Shown: one piece after another, positions 1-8,181 of the stretch | Layout of the letters: every line of letters starts with the position of its first letter | Position numbering within the stretch: the first letter of the stretch is position 1 | From: Tessaracoccus lacteus | GTDB lineage: Bacteria; Actinomycetota; Actinomycetes; Propionibacteriales; Propionibacteriaceae | Length of the DNA: 64,000 nt | Direction: 5' to 3' | Assembly (NCBI RefSeq): GCF_029917005.1 | Contig: NZ_CP123967.1 | Location: 744,001-808,000, forward strand | Program-made: the position numbers and the translations under genes | The notes under the pieces: model-generated | What the model was told of the DNA's origin: nothing | Databases searched by the model: none | The model's input: the letters and a program-made list of their open reading frames with translations, nothing else

Positions 1-17
1 ATCGTGGAGGAGACCAG

Positions 18-1538
18 ATGAGCAGCATCGCGCTGGGCGCGACCATCGTCGACGCCCTGATCGGGGTCGGCGTCACCGACGTCGTGCTGGCGCCCGGCTC
101 CCGGAGCGCGGCCCTGGCACTGGCCGTCGACCGCGCCGCGAGGGCGGGGAGCCTCAGGCTGCACGTCCGCGTGGACGAGCGCGTCGCCGGATTCACCGCC
201 CTCGGGATCGCGAAGGCGAGCCGTCGCGCGGTGGCCGTCGTCACCACGTCGGGCACCGCCACGGCCAACCTCGGGCCAGCCGCCATGGAGGCCACCGCGG
301 CCGGCGTGCCGCTGCTGCTGATCACTGCCGACCGGCCGGCGCACCTCGTCGGGAGCGGGGCCAACCAGACCGGCGACCAGGCGGGCATCCTCGGCCCGTC
401 GGCGCTGGCCGTGCTGAGGATCGGATCCGAGTCGGGCGACGATAACGACTGGGCCGCGGTGGTCCAGCGGGGCGTCGTGCTCGCGGAGGGCCGTCGGACC
501 CGTCGCGCGGGGGCGGTGCAGGTCAACGTCGAGTTCGCTCCGCCTCTGGTGGGCGAGCTGCCGCCGGCCCGGCCGCGTCCGCTGCGCGTCGCCGGGTCGG
601 CGGGGCACACCACCGTCGACCTGGACGCGCGCCGCACGGTCGTCCTGGTCGGCGACGCGACCCCCGAGGAGGGAGCGGAGGCCCGCGCCCTGGCGGAGCT
701 CGGCGGGGCGCCGCTGCTCGCCGAGCCGTCGTCCAATGCGCGCGTCGGGGCAAACGCCGTGCCGGACTACCGGCTGCGGCTGGGCGCGCTCGGCGGAGAC
801 ATCGAGCGGGTCGTCGTGTTCGGGCATCCGAGCTTGTCGCGCCCAGTCACCGCGCTGCTGTCCCGCGACGACATCGAGCTGGTCGTGGTCAGCCCCGGGG
901 CCACGTGGGTCGACCCGGGGCACCGCGCGGCGGTCGTCGCCGACCGCGTGCTGCTCGAGGATCAGGACCCCGAGTGGCTGCCGCGCTGGTTCGAGGCACT
1001 GCCCGAGGCCGCCCCGCCGACCGGCCGCGACCTCGTCACCGCGACAGTGCTCGAGTCGCTGGGACCCGACGACGACCTCGTGCTCGGCGCCAGTTCGATC
1101 ATCCGCGCCGCCGACCTCGCCCCCATCCGGGAGCGCGCCCCGCGGGTGTTCGCGAACCGCGGCCTGGCGGGCATCGACGGCACCGTCGCCACCGCGACGG
1201 GGCTGGCGCTGGCGACCGGGCATCCCACGACCGTGCTGCTCGGCGACCTCACGGCCCAGCACGACCTCGGCGCCCTCGTGAGACCCCCGTCGGAGCCATG
1301 GCCGGAGCGGCTGCGGGTCGTCGTCGTAGACGATCGCGGCGGCTCGATCTTCCGCGGCCTGGAGCAGGGGGCGCCTGAGTACGCCGACAGCTTCGACCGC
1401 GTGTTCCTCACGCCCCAGGGCGTGGACCTGGTGGCGGTCGCCGCGGCACTCGGCTGGCGGGCGGCCCGGGTCGCGGCGGACGCGCTCGCCGACGCGTTGG
1501 CCTCCGACGCCGACTTCATCGTCGTCGACCTCTCCTAG
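18..1538 (+). CDS. menD: 2-succinyl-5-enolpyruvyl-6-hydroxy-3-cyclohexene-1-carboxylate synthase
   Basis: Thiamine-diphosphate enzyme that joins isochorismate and 2-oxoglutarate in the first committed step of menaquinone synthesis; cytosolic. The 506-residue protein has the family landmarks: APGSRS near residues 25-30, the ThDP-activating glutamate in VDERVAGF (about residue 54), NRGLAGIDGT near 380-390 and the ThDP/metal segment GDLTAQHDL near 409. The ATG at 18 follows a strong ribosome site (GGAGGA, 6-11). Length is slightly short of the usual 550 or so residues, but both domain ends look intact. menG and menF lie within 7 kb, so this is a menaquinone region. Anything upstream is outside the window. 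Confidence 0.96.
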   Translation: MSSIALGATIVDALIGVGVTDVVLAPGSRSAALALAVDRAARAGSLRLHVRVDERVAGFTALGIAKASRRAVAVVTTSGTATANLGPAAMEATAAGVPLLLITADRPAHLVGSGANQTGDQAGILGPSALAVLRIGSESGDDNDWAAVVQRGVVLAEGRRTRRAGAVQVNVEFAPPLVGELPPARPRPLRVAGSAGHTTVDLDARRTVVLVGDATPEEGAEARALAELGGAPLLAEPSSNARVGANAVPDYRLRLGALGGDIERVVVFGHPSLSRPVTALLSRDDIELVVVSPGATWVDPGHRAAVVADRVLLEDQDPEWLPRWFEALPEAAPPTGRDLVTATVLESLGPDDDLVLGASSIIRAADLAPIRERAPRVFANRGLAGIDGTVATATGLALATGHPTTVLLGDLTAQHDLGALVRPPSEPWPERLRVVVVDDRGGSIFRGLEQGAPEYADSFDRVFLTPQGVDLVAVAAALGWRAARVAADALADALASDADFIVVDLS

Positions 1539-1540
1539 CC

Positions 1541-1655
1541 GCCACCCCTATTGACCGACGCCACCCCTATTGACCGACGCCACCCTTGTCGACACATGCC
1601 ACCGCCATGGCGGTGGCATGTGCGAAGAGGGGTGGCGTCTGCGCACAAGGGTGGC
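1541..1655. repeat. Family C phased inverted-repeat element
   Basis: The word GCCACC starts at 1541, 1560, 1579 and 1598, exactly 19 bp apart. Its inverse GGTGGC starts at 1612, 1631 and 1650, again 19 bp apart. Between them lies a perfect 30-bp palindrome (1593-1622, core GCCACCGCCATGGCGGTGGC). The first two 19-bp units are identical. The element fills nearly all of the 132-bp gap between the converging menD and nuclease genes. It shares the word GACGCCA and the stretch TGGCGTCTGCG with family A elsewhere in the window. Function unknown; it could form a very stable hairpin in transcripts from either side. Confidence 0.9.
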
Positions 1656-1670
1656 GTGAGGCGTCAGACG

Positions 1671-3374
1671 TCAGACGGCGGGGAGTTTCCGGTCCTGGGC
1701 CGCGATCCACTCGCGCACGGCCAGCGTCGCGCGGACGTCGTCCTCGTTGTACTCCAGCACCCGGTCTCGGGCAGCGGCCCGCGCCTCCGGGCTGGGGCCG
1801 TCGACGGCCTCGTTGAACCACGACTGCGACGCGAGGCCGCCCGGCTCCTCGTCGCGCCAGGAGAAGCCGGCGCCCTTGTGCGCGACGACCTTCAGCCCCA
1901 GCCCGTCGACGCCGACGAAGTTGTCGCGGACGAAGCCGAACAGGTCGACGAAGTGGTCCCTGATCAGGCCCGCGGCCTGGGCCAGGGCGGGATCGCCCGT
2001 GCGCTCCGCGAGGCGTCGGATGTGGATCGTCTCGTAGTCGCTGTAGTGGTAGACGCGCAGGTCGGGGTGTTCCGCGGCCAGCGCGACGAGCCACCGCGCG
2101 AACTCGCCGGCGAGCTCGCCCTCCTCGGGCTTGCTCAGGTGGTCGAAGCGGCTGAAGTGCTCGAAGCGGGTCCCTGACGCGTCCGTGACCAGCGCGCCCC
2201 ACAGGTAGACGGTGCCGTCGTCGGCCGTCTCGATATCCAGGTCGACCTCGAAGGGCGAACGGGGCACACCGATCGGGTCGTCGGTGACGCGCTCCAGGTC
2301 GACGCCGGCGGCCAGCATCCGGGCCCGACGGGCGGCCTGCCTCAGGCGCTGTTCCGAGCGGTCGCGGTGTCCGGTCAGCGGCAGGTACGACGGCAGGAGG
2401 GCTTCGACGTCGGTGGTGGCCAGCTCGGCGACGGTGTTGATACCGAGGCCCAGCAGCGTCTGCAGTTCGCGCACGTCGAGCGGCGCCTTCGAGATGCGCA
2501 GCGACAGGTCGTCGTCGTCGATCATCGGGCGGCACACCTGCCACCAGGCGCACCACTCGCACTCCTTGACGCGGATAGGGCGTACGACCGGCGGCGGGTC
2601 GTCGACCCCGGTACGCGCCATGGCGCTCTCGGCGACATGGAGCCGGAACCTGAACTCGTGGTCGTAGCGCTCGAGGGCGGAGCGCAGCTTGTGCCCGGCG
2701 GACTTCGAGTAGGTGCGGATGAACTTGGCGTTGAGGTCGATCCAGGTGATGGTCGGCTCCGCGCTGAGCGCCCGGTCGTCGCCGACCAGCCCGACCCACG
2801 CGTCGGCCGACGAGAAGCCGCAGGCCTCCAGGAGACGCCAGTGGTGCACCAGTTCGAGCAGCGCCCCCTCGCGGTAGGTGCGGAACCGCGTCTTCGGGAG
2901 TCCCTCGACGCTGCCCGGGTCGGCCAACGTGGAGGTACGGAGGCTGGGTGCGCCCGTGTGCTTCTCGCGTACCCGGTAGGGCTTGACCTTCAGCGGCCAG
3001 TAGCCGGGGGAGCCCTCCGCATGGTCGACGCCGCGCACGAGCGCGTCGGGGCGGCCGCTTCGGTGCCCCTCGAGGTCCAGCGGCAGGACGCCGCCGATGA
3101 TCACGGGCGCGCCGGCACCCAGTGCGGCGAGCGTCGCGGCCTCGCGCTCGGTCCATGGCCGGTCCTCGCCGGCCGGGACGCGCAGATCGACGGCTCCGGG
3201 GGCCTGGGCCAGCCGGGTGAGGACCTCGTCGCGGAAGTCGGAACCGCCCTGGAACGACTCGCGCAGCGACTCGTCGAGGGGCGTGGTGGGCTGCTCCAGC
3301 GTGGGGTCGAAGGTGTGGTGCGTCTTCACCGGGCAGGAACGCGCGGCGTAGGCGTCGAGAACGATGGTGTCCAC
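1671..3374 (-). CDS. TM0106-family RecB-like nuclease (Cas4-like plus RNase H-like domains)
   Basis: Predicted nuclease of 567 residues. The N-terminal half looks like a Cas4/RecB-type PD-(D/E)XK domain with a cysteine near residue 13 and a CEWCAWWQVC cluster near 270-280 that could bind an iron-sulfur cluster or zinc. The C-terminal half is a YprB-like RNase H fold: VDLDIETADDG near 377 supplies the first acidic pair and YNEDDVRAT near 538 the last. The reading frame is open far upstream, through menG and the ABC genes on the other strand, but recognisable protein begins at the GTG at 3374, 8 bp after the menG stop, with GGAAGG upstream. Probably co-transcribed with menG. Substrate and physiological role are not known; the family assignment rests on motifs and domain order. 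Confidence 0.8.
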   Translation of the reverse strand: MDTIVLDAYAARSCPVKTHHTFDPTLEQPTTPLDESLRESFQGGSDFRDEVLTRLAQAPGAVDLRVPAGEDRPWTEREAATLAALGAGAPVIIGGVLPLDLEGHRSGRPDALVRGVDHAEGSPGYWPLKVKPYRVREKHTGAPSLRTSTLADPGSVEGLPKTRFRTYREGALLELVHHWRLLEACGFSSADAWVGLVGDDRALSAEPTITWIDLNAKFIRTYSKSAGHKLRSALERYDHEFRFRLHVAESAMARTGVDDPPPVVRPIRVKECEWCAWWQVCRPMIDDDDLSLRISKAPLDVRELQTLLGLGINTVAELATTDVEALLPSYLPLTGHRDRSEQRLRQAARRARMLAAGVDLERVTDDPIGVPRSPFEVDLDIETADDGTVYLWGALVTDASGTRFEHFSRFDHLSKPEEGELAGEFARWLVALAAEHPDLRVYHYSDYETIHIRRLAERTGDPALAQAAGLIRDHFVDLFGFVRDNFVGVDGLGLKVVAHKGAGFSWRDEEPGGLASQSWFNEAVDGPSPEARAAARDRVLEYNEDDVRATLAVREWIAAQDRKLPAV

Positions 3375-3382
3375 GTCGAGCG

Positions 3383-4078
3383 TTAGGCCTTCCAGGCGCG
3401 GTGCAGCGAGACGATGCCGCCGGCGTGGTTCTGCCACTCCACGTCGTCCCAGCCGGACGCGACGAGGAGGTCGGCCAGTCCACGCTGGTCGGGCCAGGCG
3501 AGGATCGACTCGGCGAGGTAGCCGTAGGCGACGGGGTTGCTGGAGAGCTTCGCGATGCGGGGGAGGGCCGCCATCAGGTATTCGTTGTAGATGTGGCGGA
3601 ACACCGTGTTGGTGGGCGTGGAGAACTCGGCGATCACGACGCGGCCGCCGGGCCTGGTCACCCGCAGCATCTCCCGCAACGCGGCAGCGGTGTTCTCGAC
3701 GTTGCGCAGGCCGTAGGAGATGGTCACCGCATCGAACGTGTCGTCGCGGAAGGGCAGCGCCAGGGCGTCGCCGGCCACGAAGTCGATCGCCGGCTGCTGG
3801 ACCCGGCCCTGGTGCAGCATACCGAGCGAGATGTCGCTGGCAATCACGAACGCACCGGACTCCGCGAAGGATGCCGAACTCGTGCCCGTCCCGGCGGCGA
3901 GGTCGAGGATGCGCTGGCCCTCGCGCGGCGCAACCGCCGCGACGGTCGCACGCCGCCAGCGGTGTACCTGGCCGAGGCTCAGCACGGTGTTGAACAGGTC
4001 GTAGCGCTTCGCCACCCCGTCGAACATGGCGGCGACGTCCACCCGCTTCTTGTCCAGACCGGCGCGCTGATTCTCCAT
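3383..4078 (-). CDS. menG: Demethylmenaquinone methyltransferase (MenG/UbiE)
   Basis: SAM-dependent methylation of demethylmenaquinone, the last step of menaquinone synthesis. The 231-residue length is normal. The N-terminal [20 protein letters not shown] is the UbiE signature, followed by the SAM-binding loop [10 protein letters not shown] (about 57-66), an acidic residue in VIASDIS, and the [12 protein letters not shown] segment. The ATG at 4078 lies 6 bp after a minus-strand TAGGGT box (4090-4085), so the mRNA may be leaderless. It is divergent from the ABC transporter and followed 8 bp later by the nuclease gene. Confidence 0.95.
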   Translation of the reverse strand: MENQRAGLDKKRVDVAAMFDGVAKRYDLFNTVLSLGQVHRWRRATVAAVAPREGQRILDLAAGTGTSSASFAESGAFVIASDISLGMLHQGRVQQPAIDFVAGDALALPFRDDTFDAVTISYGLRNVENTAAALREMLRVTRPGGRVVIAEFSTPTNTVFRHIYNEYLMAALPRIAKLSSNPVAYGYLAESILAWPDQRGLADLLVASGWDDVEWQNHAGGIVSLHRAWKA

Positions 4079-4084
4079 GCGGTA

Positions 4085-4090
4085 ACCCTA
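4085..4090 (-). promoter_or_regulatory. Probable -10 box of menG, leaderless start
   Basis: TAGGGT on the minus strand ends 6 bp before the menG ATG. It fits the actinobacterial TAnnnT -10 pattern, and no ribosome site lies between it and the start, as expected of a leaderless transcript. No convincing -35 was seen. Confidence 0.45.
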
Positions 4091-4172
4091 GCGCCGCGCA
4101 GGTGGGACCGCCCGCCGAACCCAGCGGACCTCGATGTGCGCTGTGTTGGGCCTGTGGGTGACAATGGAAAGC

Positions 4173-4808
4173 GTGGCTAAGAAAGACGTAGTGCTCCAGG
4201 TGGACAACCTCAAGAAGGGCTATGGCCCCGTGACCATCGTGGAGAACTTCTCGATGAAGGTACATGCGGGTGAGGCCGTCGCGCTCACAGGGCGCAACGG
4301 TGCCGGCAAGTCCACCGTGCTGCGCTGCCTCGTCGGGGCTGACCGCCCCAGCGAGGGGACCGTCACGGTCAACGGCGTGAAAGTCTCCGAGACCAACCCG
4401 GTGATCCGGCGCGAGGTTGCGACCGTGATCGACGACCTCGACTTCTTTCCCGATCTCAGCGTCGTGGAGCACCTCGATCTGCTCGCCCGCGCCCACGGGC
4501 TGACCGACCCGGACGCGCTCGTAGACGAGGTGCTGGAGGAGGTGCAGCTCGTGCCGCAGGCCGGCCAGCTGCCGTCCACCCTGTCGTCGGGCCAGCGTCG
4601 CCGCCTCGCGCTCGCGACGGCCTTCGTCCGGCCCCGCTCGCTGCTGGTGCTCGACGAGCCGGAGCAGCGACTCGACGTCGAGGGCGTCGAGTGGCTCGGT
4701 CGTCGCCTGAAGCAGGAGCTGGCAGGCGGGCTCGCCATCGTGCTCGCCAGCCACGAGCCGACGCTGCTCGAGGCCATCGGCGCCCGCCAGCTGAGGCTGG
4801 GCGCCTGA
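4173..4808 (+). CDS. ABC transporter ATP-binding protein
   Basis: ATPase subunit of about 211 residues for the membrane protein encoded next. Walker A is GRNGAGKST (40-48), the signature is LSSGQRRRLAL, and Walker B ends in LLVLDEPEQRLD with the catalytic glutamate present. Start choice: the GTG at 4173 lies 7 bp after a GACAAT box (4160-4165), the leaderless spacing seen at other genes here; an ATG at 4164 and a GTG at 4134 are alternatives. The stop overlaps the next gene as ATGA. Substrate unknown; location between menaquinone genes may be coincidence. Confidence 0.88.
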   Translation: MAKKDVVLQVDNLKKGYGPVTIVENFSMKVHAGEAVALTGRNGAGKSTVLRCLVGADRPSEGTVTVNGVKVSETNPVIRREVATVIDDLDFFPDLSVVEHLDLLARAHGLTDPDALVDEVLEEVQLVPQAGQLPSTLSSGQRRRLALATAFVRPRSLLVLDEPEQRLDVEGVEWLGRRLKQELAGGLAIVLASHEPTLLEAIGARQLRLGA

Positions 4809-6442
4809 TGACGACCACCGACCCCCGCTTCGGCGAGATCGGCGTCGTCGACGAGAAGCAGCTCACGCTGCTGATGCGCGACTGGCGCAAGGGTCGCGCC
4901 GACCGCAACATCCTCCAGGCGCTCTCCGACGGCTACGTCATGGTGTTCAGCATCGTGCTGATCGGCGCCATGATCATCTCCTCGATCGTGCAGGCCCAGC
5001 AGGACGTCGCCGGCTGTACGGCTGAGGGCTGCCTCGCGGCCCGGAGCCTGCTGCCGTGGGCCTCCGTCGCCGGCATTCTCGCGTTCACCCTCCTCATCTC
5101 CCGCATGTTCGGCCCGGTCGTCGCATCGGCTGCTGAGGGGTTCTGGCTGATGGACGGTCCGACGGACCGCCGTCGGCTCCTGGCCCGCCGCCTGGTGGCC
5201 GCCATCGCGCTGGCCTTCGGCGCCGGCGTGCTCTTCGGCGCGCTGATCGCGGCGCTGACCGGATCGCCGCTGCCGAACATCGGCATCTGGGCGCTGGCCG
5301 GTGGCTTCGGTGCCGCGGGCCTCGTGGCCTTCGCGGCCGCCGAGCAGGGCGCCGAGCGCGCCTGGATCGTCATCACGCTGCAGTGGCTGATCGGCGCCGT
5401 CGCGATCGGCACCATGGTCGCCCTCGTCGGCGGGGCCGCGGGCTGGTTCGCCCTCGGTGGTCTGGCGACGCTGTCGGTCGAGCTCGCGTTCATCATCGCC
5501 GGCGTCGGCGCGCTGCTGATCGTCGTCGCGGGTTTCATCGCCTACCGCCGGCTCACCAACATCCGCCGCCAGCGCCTGACCTCCGGCGGCTCGCTGCTCA
5601 GCGGCCTGCAGGGCGCGGCCTTCGCGCTGGAGTTCGCGCTGATCCGAGACATCATCGTCGAGGCCAAGTCCAAGGAGCGCGGGCACGTCAGCCCGACGCG
5701 CGGCACCGGCTCCGGCATGACCGCCCTGGTGTGGCGCGATGTGCAGCGCCTGTGGCGCCAGCCGCTCCCGCTCGTGACGCTGCTCGGCAGCGCCGTCGTC
5801 CCCTACGCCGTGCAGGCGCTGGGGCTGTCGCAGATCAGCCCGCCCATCTCGGCGCTGGTGCTGATGTTCGCGCTGGTCCCGTTCATGAACTCGCTGCGCG
5901 TCCTGACGCGCACCAAGGGTCTGCAGCGCTGCTTCCCCTATGACCCGGCGCAGGTCAAGCAGGCCGCCATGATCGTGCCCGCGATCCTCGCGCTGCTCTG
6001 GTCGGCGGCCGTGGTGCCTGCTTTCCTCGGCCTCGCGGGCGGGGCTGAGGCCGACATCGTGACGGCCATCAGCTCCGCGTTGGTGACCGGCATCGCCGGC
6101 CTGCTGGCCGCGATCCGCTGGATCTCCGCCAAGCCCGCCGACTACTCGGGCCCGATCGTCGCCACGGGCGCGGGCGCGATGCCGCCCGGCCTGATCTTCT
6201 CGCTGCTGCGCGGCTTCGACATGGTGGCGCTCGTCACCCTGCCGATCGTGTTCGGCTGGCCGGTGTGGATCTCGCTGGTACTCGCCGTCATCGCGTTCAG
6301 CTTCCTGCGCTCGGGCTTCGACAAGGACCAGCTGTTCGAACAGCAGGAGGAGCAGAAGCGTCTCCTGGAAGAGGAGAAGGCCCGCCGCTCCGGCGCCGCC
6401 GCCCCGGGCAAGCAGAAGATCCAGGTCCAGCGGAAGCGCTAA
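4808..6442 (+). CDS. ABC transporter membrane protein (DUF6297-like)
   Basis: Integral membrane protein of 544 residues, translationally coupled to the ATPase by an ATGA overlap. About 10-12 hydrophobic segments alternate with a long basic cytoplasmic stretch near the middle (after the AYRRLTNIRRQR segment). The C-terminus is a charged Gln/Glu/Lys-rich tail. The layout resembles the actinobacterial DUF6297 permeases that pair with a lone ATPase; that family call is from memory of architecture, not from a search. Export rather than import is likely because no substrate-binding protein is nearby. Substrate unknown. Confidence 0.75.
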   Translation: MTTTDPRFGEIGVVDEKQLTLLMRDWRKGRADRNILQALSDGYVMVFSIVLIGAMIISSIVQAQQDVAGCTAEGCLAARSLLPWASVAGILAFTLLISRMFGPVVASAAEGFWLMDGPTDRRRLLARRLVAAIALAFGAGVLFGALIAALTGSPLPNIGIWALAGGFGAAGLVAFAAAEQGAERAWIVITLQWLIGAVAIGTMVALVGGAAGWFALGGLATLSVELAFIIAGVGALLIVVAGFIAYRRLTNIRRQRLTSGGSLLSGLQGAAFALEFALIRDIIVEAKSKERGHVSPTRGTGSGMTALVWRDVQRLWRQPLPLVTLLGSAVVPYAVQALGLSQISPPISALVLMFALVPFMNSLRVLTRTKGLQRCFPYDPAQVKQAAMIVPAILALLWSAAVVPAFLGLAGGAEADIVTAISSALVTGIAGLLAAIRWISAKPADYSGPIVATGAGAMPPGLIFSLLRGFDMVALVTLPIVFGWPVWISLVLAVIAFSFLRSGFDKDQLFEQQEEQKRLLEEEKARRSGAAAPGKQKIQVQRKR

Positions 6443-6497
6443 CGCCGCCCCACCCCGTCGACCCCCGCCCCGTCGACCCCCACCTCGTCGGCCCCCT

Positions 6498-6600
6498 GCA
6501 GACGCCAACGAAATACACAGACGCCAACGATATTCGCGCGAATATCGTTGGCGTCTGTGGTTAGCGTTGGCGCCGCGGAAATATCGTTGGCGTCTGCGGG
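6498..6600. repeat. Family A phased inverted-repeat element, copy 1
   Basis: GACGCCAACG starts at 6501 and 6520 (19 bp apart); the inverse CGTTGGCGTC starts at 6546, 6565 (last bases CC rather than TC) and 6585, with steps of 19 and 20 bp. The inner pair forms a perfect 44-bp palindrome, 6516-6559, centred on TTCGCGCGAA. It sits in the convergent gap between the ABC membrane protein and menF. No gene is visible in 6443-6646; the rest of the gap is featureless GC-rich sequence. Confidence 0.92.
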
Positions 6601-6646
6601 GCCAGGCCGGTTTGGGGCCGCGGGAGAGGGCAGGGGCGGGCGGCCG

Positions 6647-7882
6647 TCAGCTGGGGGCGACGCCGAGGGCCTGGAGCATCGGCACGAACTTGGCCGCCGT
6701 CTCCTGCACCTCGACGCTGGGCGTCGAGTCGGCGACGATGCCTGCGCCCGCGAACAGCTGGATGGACTCCGGGGACTCGGGGCGGACCTGGCCGCCGCGC
6801 AACGCGATGGCCCACTCCCCGTCACCGTCCATGTCGACCCAGCCGACGGGGCCGGCGTAGCGGCCGCGGTCGATCGTCTCGACCTCCGCGATGATGTCCA
6901 TCGCCAGGTGCGTCGGGGTGCCGCACACCGCGGCGCTGGGGTGCAGGGCCGCCGCGAGAGCGAGCGAGGTGGCGCCCGGCTCGACGACGCCCGTGACGTC
7001 CGTGGCCAGGTGCATGACGTTGGGGAGCCGCAGCACCGACGGGGAGTCGGGCACGTTCATCGCCCGACAGTAGGGCGCGAGCGCGTCCGCCACCGAGCGG
7101 ACGGCGAAGGCGTGCTCCGACATGTCCTTCTCGGATCGGGCGAGCTCGGCAGCCAGCGCGAGCGGATCGACGGCGCCGCTGCCGTCCTGCCACACGGTGC
7201 CCGCGAGCACCCGGGACGTCACGAGGCCACCCTGGCGCCGCAGCAGCAGTTCGGGGGTCGCGCCGACCAGGCCGTCGATCAGATACGCCCAGGTCATGGG
7301 GTAGGTCTCCAGGAGGCGGCCATAGATGTGGCGGAGGTCGAGGGGACCGTCGGCCTTGAGGTGCAGGTCGCGGGCGAGCACGACCTTGTCGACCTCGCCG
7401 CTGCGGATCAATGTGACCACCTCGGCGACGATGCGCTCCCATTCGCCCCGCCGCAGCGATCCGCCCATCTGGGTGATGTGACCGGGGCGGCGGGTCGGCT
7501 CCCCGGGGGAGGGGAGTGCGGTTCCCCGCCGGGCGTCCCCGAGCCTGGTCATCCAGGCGAGGTCGCCGCGTCGGCCGATGATGACCTGCGGGACCGTGAG
7601 GACCGAGCGCTCCATCGAACGGTCGGGATCGAAGATGAAGGAGCCGAGCGCCAGGGGGCCGGTCCCGAACTCGCCCGGCAGCTCGGAATCGTGGTCGATC
7701 TGGTTGGAGATCTCGTCCCACCACACGTCTGCGGCGTCGAGGCGGTCGGTCTCGAAGCGCGCCACTTCGCCCAGGGCGACGACGCCGTCGCCGCGTCGGA
7801 TGAAGGCGCTGCCCGGGCCGGACTCCGGCAGGAAGCGCTCAAGGGGACCGGGATCGGCGATCGCCACTGTCGTTGCGCGCAT
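6647..7882 (-). CDS. menF: Isochorismate synthase (chorismate-binding family)
   Basis: Converts chorismate to isochorismate, feeding menD. The C-terminal chorismate-binding domain has RVLAGTVWQDG, the SEHAFAVRSV segment, RGRYAGPVGW and the terminal LFAGAGIVADSTP motif expected of MenF/EntC-type enzymes. The start is uncertain. ATG 7882 gives 411 residues and an N-terminus typical of actinobacterial homologues (MRATTVAIADPGPLERF); GTG 7909 and ATG 7921 are alternatives, and none has a strong ribosome site. No anthranilate synthase partner is adjacent and the neighbourhood is menaquinone-related, so MenF is preferred over a siderophore EntC or TrpE/PabB role. Confidence 0.9.
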   Translation of the reverse strand: MRATTVAIADPGPLERFLPESGPGSAFIRRGDGVVALGEVARFETDRLDAADVWWDEISNQIDHDSELPGEFGTGPLALGSFIFDPDRSMERSVLTVPQVIIGRRGDLAWMTRLGDARRGTALPSPGEPTRRPGHITQMGGSLRRGEWERIVAEVVTLIRSGEVDKVVLARDLHLKADGPLDLRHIYGRLLETYPMTWAYLIDGLVGATPELLLRRQGGLVTSRVLAGTVWQDGSGAVDPLALAAELARSEKDMSEHAFAVRSVADALAPYCRAMNVPDSPSVLRLPNVMHLATDVTGVVEPGATSLALAAALHPSAAVCGTPTHLAMDIIAEVETIDRGRYAGPVGWVDMDGDGEWAIALRGGQVRPESPESIQLFAGAGIVADSTPSVEVQETAAKFVPMLQALGVAPS

Positions 7883-8115
7883 GCGTGCGGTGCCGAAGTC
7901 GAGAATCACCCTCTGGAGCATACTGGGGCGTCCGAATGCTGGGCGACCCGGTGCGTCGCGTGTCCGCCATCGTGGCATGCCGACCGGCACCGACGGGCGC
8001 CGCCGGGCCCTGACCTGAGGACCTCCGGACCTCCCGGCAATTAAGCAAAAGGAATCTCTCGAAAAGATTCTCAAAACCCCTTGTCAAGGCATTGTCGGTC
8101 CGACTTTCCCCTCGT

Positions 8116-8145
8116 TTGTCCGAAAACTTTGACGGCCCCTAGACT
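8116..8145 (+). promoter_or_regulatory. Probable promoter of the menJ-nuo operon
   Basis: TTGTCC (8116-8121) and TAGACT (8140-8145) are separated by 18 bp, a reasonable housekeeping sigma promoter for an actinobacterium. Transcription would start near 8152, giving about 30 nt of leader with the GAGGAG ribosome site of menJ. The upstream 8046-8115 is comparatively AT-rich. This would drive the whole 17-kb operon unless internal promoters exist. Confidence 0.55.
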
Positions 8146-8181
8146 GATCGCTGAATCTGATCAGAGCTGAGGAGCCGCTTC

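Noticed and set aside
1541-1655. A small CRISPR array
   Set aside because: Repeats are 6-10 bp at 19-bp steps and invert at the centre; CRISPR repeats are longer, direct and separated by unique spacers of about 30 bp or more. The nearby Cas4-like nuclease is a TM0106-type protein with no other cas gene.
1671-4754. A 1027-codon open frame on the minus strand continuing upstream of the nuclease
   Set aside because: Its first 460 codons are antisense or out of frame to menG and the ABC ATPase. Recognisable nuclease sequence begins only at 3374.
4220-6508. 762-codon open frame opposite the ABC transporter genes
   Set aside because: High-GC antisense artefact: low-complexity Arg/Gly/Glu/His composition, no motif, fully overlapped by well-supported genes.
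8129-8145. TTGACG (8129-8134) as the -35 of the menJ promoter
   Set aside because: Only 5 bp from the TAGACT -10. TTGTCC at 8116 has the proper 18-bp spacing.
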